A DNA stretch of 41,056 nucleotides from an uncultured Selenomonadales bacterium (GCA_947167825.1 CAMVJN010000002.1:1-41056), one strand, 5' to 3'. Positions 7,668 to 16,089 are shown, numbered from the stretch's first letter. Notes: generated from the letters alone by a model not told the origin. Numbers and translations are program-made.

Positions 7668-9659
7668 ATGAACACAACTATCAAAACAATATCCATAGAT
7701 ATCGAAACATATAGCAGCGTTGACCTCGTGAAATGCGGCGTCTACAAGTACGCTGAAAGCCCGGACTTCGAGATACTCCTCTTTGGTTACTCTATCAATG
7801 AGGACGCAGTCTGTGTAGTGGACGTCGCCAGCGGAGAGGAAGTCCCGGAAGAGATCCTCGCCGCACTGACGGACGATTCCATAGAGAAGTGGGCATACAA
7901 CGCACAGTTCGAGCGCGTGTGCCTGTCGAACTGGCTGCGACGCCATCACCCGGAGCATTTCTGCAGCTATAGCATACCCGAGGATACGGTCGGGGATTAC
8001 ATCTCCCCGTACGCTTGGAAGTGCTCACGGGTATGGGGAGCGTATATGGGCTTGCCATTATCCTTGAAAGGCATCGGGGCAGTTATGAAGCTCGACGAGC
8101 AGAAGATGGACGAAGGTGCTGCGCTTATACGCTATTTCTGCAAGCCCTGCCGCCCGACCAAGGTTAATGGAGGACGAACGCGCAATCTCCCCCACCACGC
8201 CGAAGATAAATGGGCGATATTCAAGGAATACAACAAGCGGGATGTTGAGGTAGAACTATCCATCAAAGCACGGTTAGCGAGATTCCCCGTACCGGATTTC
8301 GTCTGGGATGAGTACCATCTCGACCAGGAAATCAACGACCGGGGCATCCTCGTCGACACGAAGCTGGTAGAGCAAGCAATCGCCATCGACGAGCGGACAA
8401 AAGAAGCCCTGCTCTCCCGGATGAAGGAGATCACAGGGCTTGATAATCCAAATAGTGTAGCGCAGATCAAGTCTTGGCTGGTAGAAAGAGGAGTTGAGAC
8501 AGAGTCGCTGGACAAGAAAGCAGTACAGGAACTGCTACCGGGTGCAGAAGCGGATGTAGCTGACGCCCTCTCCTGCCGTCAGCAGCTCGCCAAGTCCTCT
8601 GTCAGCAAGTACGCTGCTATGCAGATCGCCGTCTGCGCTGATGGAAGGGCGCGTGGAATGTTCGCATTTTACGGCGCAAACCGTACAGGGCGCTGGGCAG
8701 GACGTATCATTCAACTTCAGAATCTCCCGCAGAACCACATGGATGATCTCGCAGAAGCCCGTGATCTCGTCCGTGATGGTAACTACACGGCTCTAAAAAT
8801 GCTCTACGACAACATCCCCAACGTATTGTCAGAGCTTATCCGCACCGCGTTCATCCCGAAGCCCGGATATAAGTATATCGTTGCCGACTTTAGCGCCATC
8901 GAGGCGCGTGTCCTGAGTTTCCTCGCCGGAGAAACATGGCGGATACAGGTGTTCAAGGAAGGCAAGGATATCTATTGTGCATCAGCGTCGCAGATGTTTG
9001 GCGTCCCCGTTGAAAAGCATGGTATCAACGGCCACCTCCGGCAGAAAGGCAAGATTGCGGAACTCGCGCTTGGCTACGGCGGCTCCGTTGGTGCGCTCAA
9101 GGCAATGGGCGCGTTGGAAATGGGGCTGACAGAGGATGAATTGCAACCGCTGGTCAGCGCATGGCGCGAGGCGAACCCGAACATCACCCGCTTTTGGTGG
9201 GATGTAGATGCCGCCGTCAAAAAGGCGGTAAAGGAAAGGACAGCAATCGACTCTCACGGGTTCAGATTCCAATGGCAAAGCGGGATTCTGTTCATCTGCC
9301 TCCCCTCTGGGCGGCGGCTCGCCTATGTGAAGCCCCGGATCGGCGTGAACCAGTTTGGATCGGAGTCCGTGACCTATGAGGGAATGAACCTCGGAAAATG
9401 GACAAGGATCGAAAGCTACGGCCCAAAGTTCACAGAGAATATTGTGCAGGCCGTGTCTCGGGACATTCTCGCCTACGCAATGGAAACGCTCCGCCACTGC
9501 TTCATCGTGGGGAGCGTTCATGACGAGCTTATTATCGAGTGTAGCGCTGGCGTTGATCTCAAGATTGTCTGCGAGCAGATGGGAAGGCCGCCATCGTGGT
9601 TGCAAGGGTTGGGGCTGAGAGCCGATGGGTATGAATGCGCTTTCTACAGGAAAGAATGA
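7668..9659 (+). CDS. Phage DNA polymerase, family A, with N-terminal 3'-5' exonuclease
   Basis: ISIDIETYSSVDLVKCGVYKYAE (exo I), FYGANRTGRWAGRIIQLQNLP, YIVADFSAIEARVLSFLAGE (pol A), GHLRQKGKIAELALGYGG, GSVHDELIIE (pol C). Confidence 0.95.
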   Translation: MNTTIKTISIDIETYSSVDLVKCGVYKYAESPDFEILLFGYSINEDAVCVVDVASGEEVPEEILAALTDDSIEKWAYNAQFERVCLSNWLRRHHPEHFCSYSIPEDTVGDYISPYAWKCSRVWGAYMGLPLSLKGIGAVMKLDEQKMDEGAALIRYFCKPCRPTKVNGGRTRNLPHHAEDKWAIFKEYNKRDVEVELSIKARLARFPVPDFVWDEYHLDQEINDRGILVDTKLVEQAIAIDERTKEALLSRMKEITGLDNPNSVAQIKSWLVERGVETESLDKKAVQELLPGAEADVADALSCRQQLAKSSVSKYAAMQIAVCADGRARGMFAFYGANRTGRWAGRIIQLQNLPQNHMDDLAEARDLVRDGNYTALKMLYDNIPNVLSELIRTAFIPKPGYKYIVADFSAIEARVLSFLAGETWRIQVFKEGKDIYCASASQMFGVPVEKHGINGHLRQKGKIAELALGYGGSVGALKAMGALEMGLTEDELQPLVSAWREANPNITRFWWDVDAAVKKAVKERTAIDSHGFRFQWQSGILFICLPSGRRLAYVKPRIGVNQFGSESVTYEGMNLGKWTRIESYGPKFTENIVQAVSRDILAYAMETLRHCFIVGSVHDELIIECSAGVDLKIVCEQMGRPPSWLQGLGLRADGYECAFYRKE

Positions 9660-9668
9660 TTGTCCCCA

Positions 9669-9894
9669 ACCAGCATATATGGCCGGATATTCGCCGCGAT
9701 AAATCGAGGTTTTTCCAACTAGTTCAGCACTATTCGTTCTGTTGAATAATACGTCCCCCGGAAAGAGCTGATATTTTTTTATTATCATCCTCGTCATTTG
9801 ATTAAGCAATGTTTGCCCAGTCAATTTCTCCCTGCTGGAGATTTCCCATTCGCAGAACGATTACTGTTCCTTTCGAAGCAGACTTTTTTGTACA
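9669..9894 (-). pseudogene. Decayed fragment of a type I restriction-modification specificity subunit (HsdS)
   Basis: Minus strand reads CTKKSASKGTVIVLRMGNLQQGEIDWANIA*SNDEDDN[+1 in A7]KKYQLFPGDVLFNRTNSAELVGKTSIYRGEYPAIYAG. LRMGN and GDVLFNRTNSxELVGKTxIY are HsdS target-recognition motifs; one stop and one frameshift. Confidence 0.8.
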
Positions 9895-9943
9895 AAGAAT
9901 ACTTATGGATTTCTATGATTATCTTTCAAGCAGAAAAATATTA

Positions 9944-9972
9944 TTGACGAAGTGTTCAAGTCATAGTATAAT
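9944..9972 (+). promoter_or_regulatory. Sigma70-type promoter for the XRE regulator
   Basis: TTGACG - 17 bp - TATAAT, about 30 bp upstream of the ATG at 10002. Confidence 0.8.
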
Positions 9973-10001
9973 TTTTACAAAACAGGAAAGGAGTTAGTGA
10001 A

Positions 10002-10784
10002 ATGGTCGATAAATCTCTACTATTCGACAACATAACTTACCTTCTGAACAAAACAGGCAAGAAAATCGGGGAGTTCGAAAAAGAAGTTGGGGTCAGCGTT
10101 GGCTATATTTCACGGAAAGCACTGGGAGACGGAACGAAAGTCAAATTAGATTTCCTTTTAAACGCCGCCCGTGTCCTTGGAGTCACCGTCGATATGTTGC
10201 TCTCCATCAAACTGTCCGCGCTTTCAACGACCGAAGAGTATTTGTTGACTTTCATGGACAAACTCATCAAGGACACGAAGGACGAACGCCTAATATACCA
10301 CTGGGAGGTAGAAACCGTCTCTTATCTCCAAAACGAGGTAAAGGTAAACGAAAACGAACATTGCACTCATCCGCTAGCGTTGGCAACCAATCGTACAATC
10401 AATCATGACCACGGTTATCCATACGTTACCTACGATATTGTGTGGCCGTCCAAAACTTACGACCTCCATAGTAACATCAGCGGCAATTGGCTGAAGCTGG
10501 AGCTCGGGGATAAAGGTGTGCTGTATCTAACCCAATTTACTGATTCTGAATGTGATTTAACAGATAAATGTGCAGTTGCCAAGGAACTATGGCTCGTTAC
10601 AGGACAAGATGAATGCAGCGAAAACCATTTCCTCTGCAGCAACCTAGGACGCAAAGAAATAGCCCTAGCTATTGACAACCTATATCTGACCGCTTCCGAA
10701 GCCGCAAAAGCCCCCAGCATACAAGCCGACGCAAGGAATATTATCGATGCATTCATGCGTGACGACTTTAGCATCCCATTCTAA
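10002..10784 (+). CDS. XRE-family HTH transcriptional regulator (phage repressor-like)
   Basis: N-terminal HTH: ITYLLNKTGKKIGEFEKEVGVSVGYISRKALGDGTKVKLDFLLNAARVLGVTVDMLL; C-terminal domain not recognised. Confidence 0.8.
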   Translation: MVDKSLLFDNITYLLNKTGKKIGEFEKEVGVSVGYISRKALGDGTKVKLDFLLNAARVLGVTVDMLLSIKLSALSTTEEYLLTFMDKLIKDTKDERLIYHWEVETVSYLQNEVKVNENEHCTHPLALATNRTINHDHGYPYVTYDIVWPSKTYDLHSNISGNWLKLELGDKGVLYLTQFTDSECDLTDKCAVAKELWLVTGQDECSENHFLCSNLGRKEIALAIDNLYLTASEAAKAPSIQADARNIIDAFMRDDFSIPF

Positions 10785-10802
10785 TAACGAGGAGGAGCAA
10801 CA

Positions 10803-10979
10803 ATGGAATTTCCGATATACACCGACAATGGAAAGCTATTCTGCAAATGTCGCAAAGATAATGGCGCAGATATTACTCTGCTAGGAAAAAAAGGCAGTAT
10901 TCCGTTCGAAAAATTTATAGCAATTGTTGCCAGTTGCGACAAAACTCCCCCAAGGCCTAAAAAACAGAGTACAGCGTAA
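10803..10979 (+). CDS. Small Cys-containing hypothetical protein (58 aa)
   Basis: MEFPIYTDNGKLFCKCRKDNGADITLLGKKGSIPFEKFIAIVASCDKTPPRPKKQSTA*; GAGGAGG upstream. Confidence 0.6.
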   Translation: MEFPIYTDNGKLFCKCRKDNGADITLLGKKGSIPFEKFIAIVASCDKTPPRPKKQSTA

Positions 10980-11008
10980 TTGCATACAAAACCAGTCAAC
11001 CCCACGGC

Positions 11009-11219
11009 ATGAACACGCCCCGCAAGCGGATTCTTTCCACCGATGTGAGGAATCGTAGGTGTCACGCCGGTCAATTGGAGGCTGACGGATAAGAACTAAA
11101 AAGAATAGAATGTCCGCGAGCTCACCGTGCGGCTTGGAAACCGTATCGAGGCAGGCCGGGACAGTCAAACGATCGCTATGTTTACACATAGCAATTGGTT
11201 GGCTGTCCCGTTTTTTTTT
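11009..11219 (+). ncRNA. Candidate structured RNA (~200 nt, hairpin series ending in an intrinsic terminator)
   Basis: Successive potential stems: GATTC/GAATC, GGTG/CACGCC, CC(G)GTCA/TGACGG, CCGC/GCGG, then the terminator CGGGACAG...CTGTCCCG-T9. No convincing ORF in the interval. Confidence 0.5.
11157..11219 (+). terminator. Rho-independent terminator with long stem
   Basis: CGGGACAG (11157-11164) / CTGTCCCG (11203-11210), inner stem GCTATGT/ACATAGC, followed by TTTTTTTTT. Confidence 0.85.
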
Positions 11220-11315
11220 ATGTGCATTCGCTAAAAATTGCACAATTTCGATGATTTTAGAGGTGCGCTTCGTGGTAAGGTGTTTTTGAAGAAAAGATGT
11301 CCATTATGAACATTG

Positions 11316-11330
11316 TGATAATAATTATCA
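11316..11330. promoter_or_regulatory. Perfect Fur-type 7-1-7 box; overlaps a possible minus-strand -10
   Basis: TGATAATAATTATCA, identical to the TGATAATNATTATCA consensus. Minus strand: TTGACA - 18 bp - TATTAT. Confidence 0.6.
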
Positions 11331-11587
11331 AATTCGTCATTTGTCAACAACTGTTTGTAAATCTGCATAAAATCGATAGGATTTTACGAAAAATTTGCAT
11401 TAGGATTACTTGTAACGAAAAAAATAAACGTCCGAAACGACGAAAATCTACTATCGTTCGTTCTTTGTAGCCTTACGCGAAACGAGACGATATCGCTGTT
11501 CTACAGCCATACATTTCGTAGGACTATATGTTCATTTTGCTGATTTCACTTTAAACTTTTGACGTAACTCAGTAATAGATACTAGAA

Positions 11588-11680
11588 ACAAAAAAACGAA
11601 CCACCGACGGGTTGTTCGTTCGTCTCCCGCAAAGGCATAGTGAGTCGCGACTCTCTATACGCACGGCCAATGTGGGAGAC
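11588..11680 (-). ncRNA. Candidate minus-strand small RNA with nested hairpins and terminator
   Basis: GTCTCCC/GGGAGAC enclosing the 22-bp near-perfect inverted repeat ATAGTGAGTCG-CGACTCTCTAT (11637-11658), then on the minus strand ACGAACAACC-CGTCG-GTGGTTCGT followed by a T-run. Confidence 0.4.
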
Positions 11681-11777
11681 ATCGAGTTAACTAAGCCAGT
11701 TTTTTCGTGCAAATTCTGGCCATCTCGCAGGACGGGGTTGGCCGAATGAGAAAAAAACCGAATAACGCCATGAAGTT

Positions 11778-11805
11778 GCTCCGTTCCTGTGCAACAGGAA
11801 GGAGC
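11778..11805 (+). promoter_or_regulatory. Hairpin sequestering the Shine-Dalgarno of the gene at 11813
   Basis: GCTCC(g)TTCCTGT-GCA-ACAGGAAGGAGC: 12-bp stem containing AGGAAGGAG, ending 7 nt before the ATG. Confidence 0.75.
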
Positions 11806-11812
11806 AAAACAC

Positions 11813-12592
11813 ATGGCAAAGAAAGTAGCTCAAAACAGCAAAGAATCATTCAAGCACATCCGCAAGGACCCAATCAACGGAGAACTCGATTACTTTTTTC
11901 CGCTGGAGATTACATCCCCGTTGGATAGAGAGTCCGCAAAGGCGCGTGGGCTTGAAATCACAAGGACACGTCTCGGAAATCGAGTTTTTGACGCAATCAT
12001 GGTGCCGTGTAAAAACGTGGCGCGCGACGCAAAAGGCAACGAAGTGTACGTCGACACGCCGTCCGATGTTCAATATCAAAGGTACCGCGAGTTTATCAAA
12101 GCCGAAATGAACGAGCAAGAAGCCATGAAGGAAGATGGACGCTGCAACATCCCGGATGGGCGTGGCGGTTACAAGCGCTGCCCTCTCCGGACGCCAAATC
12201 CAGCCTACACCCCCGGCGGTAATGCACCTAAAACGCTTGCAGTTCATTGTGAAGGGTGTAAGTATGAACCATTCAAGAATGAACATACAGTTGTCGCTCA
12301 ATCCACTCTGGCTAAAACAGATTCGGAAACTGGGGAGGAAACCCCCTTCGAAGCCCCTACTCCAAGGTACTACTTCGAAGCAGATCGCTACATGCGGCTC
12401 TCCCCGGCGTTCGTTGACTTCGTCCGCACACGCGCACCCGAACTCGTCGGTCTGGCGGGTATGCTGACGCGGGAATACTCTCGGAGCGATGCGGCAAGGA
12501 CGCTAGATATCCCCATCAGCACGGCGGGAAGCCAGAAGCAGCGGTTGATGAAGCTTCTGCTGGAATTCCTCGACAACTGCTTTATCCCCTAA
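11813..12592 (+). CDS. Hypothetical mobile-element protein with C-terminal sigma/HTH-like segment
   Basis: MAKKVAQNSKESFKHIRKDPINGELDYFFPLE...; Cys-containing middle; C-terminus LVGLAGMLTREYSRSDAARTLDIPISTAGSQKQRLMKLLLEFL resembles an HTH. Confidence 0.75.
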   Translation: MAKKVAQNSKESFKHIRKDPINGELDYFFPLEITSPLDRESAKARGLEITRTRLGNRVFDAIMVPCKNVARDAKGNEVYVDTPSDVQYQRYREFIKAEMNEQEAMKEDGRCNIPDGRGGYKRCPLRTPNPAYTPGGNAPKTLAVHCEGCKYEPFKNEHTVVAQSTLAKTDSETGEETPFEAPTPRYYFEADRYMRLSPAFVDFVRTRAPELVGLAGMLTREYSRSDAARTLDIPISTAGSQKQRLMKLLLEFLDNCFIP

Positions 12593-12607
12593 GATGCCTA
12601 TCACCTC

Positions 12608-12637
12608 AAAGCCCCGGAGCCAATACTCCGGGGCTTT
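12608..12637 (+). terminator. Rho-independent terminator
   Basis: AAAGCCCCGGAG-CCAATA-CTCCGGGGCTTT just after the stop at 12592. Confidence 0.85.
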
Positions 12638-12746
12638 AGTGTCTGAAAACCGTTTCTGATGCGCTGATCGCCAACCACAGTTTCAAAGCAGGAAAAAAAC
12701 GCCCCGATATCGAATAATAACATCAATATTCTTATGGAGAACCGCC

Positions 12747-12902
12747 ATGACCGCATCATCCTATATCGCCATCGATCTGAAATCCTTCTACGCTTCGGTG
12801 GAGTGCGTGGAACGCGGCCTCGACCCGCTCACGACGAACCTCGTCGTGGCCGACGAGAGCCGCTCGGCGAAAACGATATGCCTCACTACCCTTTGCACCT
12901 AA
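12747..12902 (+). pseudogene. dinB: Truncated N-terminus of a Y-family DNA polymerase (DinB/UmuC)
   Basis: MTASSYIAIDLKSFYASVECVERGLDPLTTNLVVADESRSAKTICL then an unrelated TTLCT*; the canonical N-terminus ends abruptly. Confidence 0.8.
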
Positions 12903-12935
12903 CCTAAATCGCGTCCGCTGACCGCGCGGTGCCTC

Positions 12936-14789
12936 TTACGAACGTGCCCAAAGCCGCAGATATGTTTCCATCTGTGCCAGAGCGTATGAAGCGATGTTCT
13001 CCCACAAAGCCGGATGTGCCACTGCAAGATGGCGAAACGCGTCTTTGGGAATCACAAGTATTGTGGCTTTTTCGCTCACGACTTTTGCGGCGATGACCGC
13101 TTTTCGTTTCTGAAGCAACACAGTTTCATTCAGCCATGCGCCCGCCCCCGCGACATCGGCTGGAAAGTACCATCCGTCGCCATCTTCAATATTTCGGGAG
13201 ACCATTCCCTCGACGAGAAATAACATGTCCGTATCCATATCGCGAAGGATGTCTCCCTCGAAATACGTTTCCAGGCGCGATTCTTTTATAAAAAATTGTG
13301 TTGTCCCTATTGTTTCGCTTTGAAGGAGCCGGATAGACGATATTGCATTTTGCAGCTTCGCGTTCCCATCCTTGCTATATTTTATCGAGGGCACCGGATT
13401 GCCGGAAATCCTCGCCGCAAGGCGCTTTTGAAAGTTTGCATAATTGTCATATCGGTCTGTAACCATTTGCCGCACAACGGCGAGGTATGCCTTCGCCAAT
13501 TTTTCTCCAGCATCTGGCACGAAACAAGACGCATCATAGATGAACATGATGGATGCCTCGCCGCCTTCATATCGGAAATACAAACTGAGTTTCATCCCTT
13601 GAGGGTCACAGGAATGACGAGCGACAAGATGTCCCTCCGGCGCGGCTGGCTGGGCAGTGTAGGGAACGGCTTCCGTCAGGAAATCACAGAAATCCAGAAG
13701 ATGATCGAACGGTTTTCCTTTTCGTCCAAGAAGCTCGCCAAAAGTTTCCCAGTCAAAACAGGCATAGGGGCAGGAAATAAGGAACTGTTGAAACTGTCCT
13801 GCGACAAAATCACCGATAACCGCATCCTCCGTAGTTTTTTGGCGTATGGGCACCATCTGGAAAGGATTTTGCGCCTCGCTCGTTTGCCCGCCTTTCGGCG
13901 GAACGGCAAGACAGATGCAAATATCCTTGACGCCGCTTTCCGCTTGCAGCAGAAATCCCCATGCGGTAGCCAAGAACGACGCCAGCATCATGCGGCTCCC
14001 TTTTGCGTCCGTCCAAAGTGTTGAAAAAAGCCCGGCAGGAATGACGGTGCGGTACGTTCTCTGCCGATAGCCATGCGCATCTCCGTTGTCCCGTTGTCTC
14101 GGCAGTTTTGCCAAGGGCGGCGGAGACACGAGGAGACGTTTCCAATACCCGTACAATTTGTATTCCATTTGGGCGTTCCGCATGACAGGCGGCGCACTAA
14201 TCGACACAGGATTTGGCAGATCGAGCGCTGCACAAAGCAAGCCGCGCACGTCCAGCCGTTCCATGACAATCTGGGCACCCGTAACAATCACTGCATACTC
14301 TTGTTCTCCCGTATGGAAAATGGCGAAACGAACCGATAGTCCGCGCATGATGTCGAAGGGCTGCCGAATCTCCGACTCCGCCGCTTTCCAAATGGCAGCG
14401 TTTATCGCAGCGTCATCCTCCGTCCGCAGGAACTGGCAATGCACGCCATCCATGTGTTCCCGCCTTTGGAACACAATGGCCAGCACCCGATCCCCCATAT
14501 CGCAGTATGCAGTCCGGAGCCCAGCAGCCCGCGCATCCAGTGCATGGAGAGCACGGTTGAACCGCATTGGTGAAAGCACACCTTCCAATTTGTAAACAGC
14601 TTGCGTCAAAAATCCGGGGGAAAGAAAGTTGCTGCCGCTGAAAAACCACGATTCACGCGGTGTCAGTACACGAACATATTCTATCCTATGCGCCGAATAG
14701 CCCGTAAGGGGCTGGGCACCGTAAACTTCAGCCAGCCGTTTTTGTTCGCTTTCCGATAGAAGGTCAAAACGCACTTTAATCTCTTTCAT
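12936..14789 (-). CDS. Condensation-domain-like protein fused to a C-terminal CRP/cNMP-binding-like domain
   Basis: N-terminus: LSPGFLTQAVYKLEGVLSPMRFNRALHALDARAAGLRTAY..., LASFLATAWGFLLQAESGVKDICICLAVP. C-terminus: ETYFEGDILRDMDTDMLFLVEGMVSRNIEDGDGWYFPADVAGAGAWLNE...ATILVIPKDAFRHLAVAHPALWENIASYAL. Start at 14789 (MKEIKVRF) has GAGGAAA upstream; ORF extends to 14819. Confidence 0.7.
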   Translation of the reverse strand: MKEIKVRFDLLSESEQKRLAEVYGAQPLTGYSAHRIEYVRVLTPRESWFFSGSNFLSPGFLTQAVYKLEGVLSPMRFNRALHALDARAAGLRTAYCDMGDRVLAIVFQRREHMDGVHCQFLRTEDDAAINAAIWKAAESEIRQPFDIMRGLSVRFAIFHTGEQEYAVIVTGAQIVMERLDVRGLLCAALDLPNPVSISAPPVMRNAQMEYKLYGYWKRLLVSPPPLAKLPRQRDNGDAHGYRQRTYRTVIPAGLFSTLWTDAKGSRMMLASFLATAWGFLLQAESGVKDICICLAVPPKGGQTSEAQNPFQMVPIRQKTTEDAVIGDFVAGQFQQFLISCPYACFDWETFGELLGRKGKPFDHLLDFCDFLTEAVPYTAQPAAPEGHLVARHSCDPQGMKLSLYFRYEGGEASIMFIYDASCFVPDAGEKLAKAYLAVVRQMVTDRYDNYANFQKRLAARISGNPVPSIKYSKDGNAKLQNAISSIRLLQSETIGTTQFFIKESRLETYFEGDILRDMDTDMLFLVEGMVSRNIEDGDGWYFPADVAGAGAWLNETVLLQKRKAVIAAKVVSEKATILVIPKDAFRHLAVAHPALWENIASYALAQMETYLRLWARS

Positions 14790-14835
14790 AGATATTTCCT
14801 CATTGCCGTTTGTTGTCATTCCAAAACCTTATTAT

Positions 14836-16089
14836 TTATACACGGTCGCGGGGAATCATATCCTCCGCCGAGAGCGTCCCCGCTTCCGCGCGTTTGGCAA
14901 ATTCCGCCGTGGCCGTGAAAAGCACGTCGCTGGAACTGTTGAGCGCCGTCTCGCAGGAGTCCTGCAAAACGCCGATGATGAAGCCGACGCCGACCACCTG
15001 CATGGCAATGTCGTTGGAGATGCCAAAGGACGCGCAAGCCACCGGGATCAGGAGAAGCGAGCCGCCCGCCACGCCCGATGCGCCGCAAGCGCCAACAGTG
15101 GAAATTATTGACAACAGGAGCGCCGTCGGCAAATCAATCTCAATGCCGAGGGTATGCGCCGCCGACAAGGAAAGCACCGTAATCGTGATAGCCGCTCCCG
15201 CCATATTGATGGTGGAGCCCAAGGGAATGGAGATGGCGTAAAGATCGGGATTCAGTCCGAGACGCTCGCAGAGGCGCATATTGACGGGAATATTCGCGGC
15301 GGAGCTGCGCGTAAAAAATGCGTAGAAACCGCTTTCCCGGAGCGTCGCGAAAACCAGCGGGTAGGGATTTTTCCGCGTCATCAGGAAAACGACCAGCGGA
15401 TTCAGGACCAGCGCCACGAGAGCGAACGCGCCGAGAAGCACAGCCAAAAGCTTCCCGTAGCCGAGCAGCGTGCCAAGGCCGCTTTCTCCGATGGTCCCGG
15501 CGACCAGCCCCATAATGCCGAAGGGCGCAAGGCGGATAATCCACTGCACCATCTTCGTGACGGCCTCGGCCATATCGCTGATAAACGACTTCGTGGCTTC
15601 CGAAGCGTTTCGGAACGCGATGCCGAAGAGAACCGACCACGCGAGGATGCTGATATAATTCGCGTGAATAAGGGCATTCACCGGATTGTCCACCACAGAG
15701 AGCAGCAGATTTTTCAGCACGTCGCCGATGCCGCCCGGCGGCGCAAGGTTCGCGTCGGCGACGGAAAGTTTCAGTTCCGTCGGGAACAGGAACGAAACGG
15801 CAACGGCGGCGAGCGCGGCGCAAAACGTCCCGATGATATAAAGCGCAAGGACGGGGCGGATGGAGCTATCCGAAGCCTCACGCTTCTTTGCCAACGCGTC
15901 CCGCACGAGCACGGACACGAGGATGGGCGCGATAGCCTTCAACGCGCCGACAAAAAGTTGCCCCAAAAGCCCCACCACGGGAATCGACGCGGGCACGAAA
16001 ACCGCCAGCAAGATACCAACAACAAGGCCGCCGGCAATCAGGAACACCAACGGTGCATTGATATACCAACGGAAAAACGAATGAACCAC
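14836..16089 (-). CDS. sstT: Serine/threonine:Na+ symporter SstT (dicarboxylate/amino acid:cation symporter family)
   Basis: [110 protein letters not shown]. Confidence 0.9.
   Translation of the reverse strand: MVHSFFRWYINAPLVFLIAGGLVVGILLAVFVPASIPVVGLLGQLFVGALKAIAPILVSVLVRDALAKKREASDSSIRPVLALYIIGTFCAALAAVAVSFLFPTELKLSVADANLAPPGGIGDVLKNLLLSVVDNPVNALIHANYISILAWSVLFGIAFRNASEATKSFISDMAEAVTKMVQWIIRLAPFGIMGLVAGTIGESGLGTLLGYGKLLAVLLGAFALVALVLNPLVVFLMTRKNPYPLVFATLRESGFYAFFTRSSAANIPVNMRLCERLGLNPDLYAISIPLGSTINMAGAAITITVLSLSAAHTLGIEIDLPTALLLSIISTVGACGASGVAGGSLLLIPVACASFGISNDIAMQVVGVGFIIGVLQDSCETALNSSSDVLFTATAEFAKRAEAGTLSAEDMIPRDRV

Noticed and set aside
8982-9824. 280-aa minus-strand ORF antisense to the DNA polymerase
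   Set aside because: Only the first ~40 residues (HsdS relic) are meaningful; the remainder is a fortuitous shadow of the polymerase gene.
10881-11243. 120-aa and 97-aa minus-strand ORFs over the structured RNA
   Set aside because: Cys/Arg-rich, no domain and no convincing RBS; the region is better explained as structured RNA plus a terminator on the plus strand.
11569-11814. 81-aa minus-strand ORF
   Set aside because: Overlaps hairpins and a minus-strand terminator; composition and lack of RBS argue against coding.
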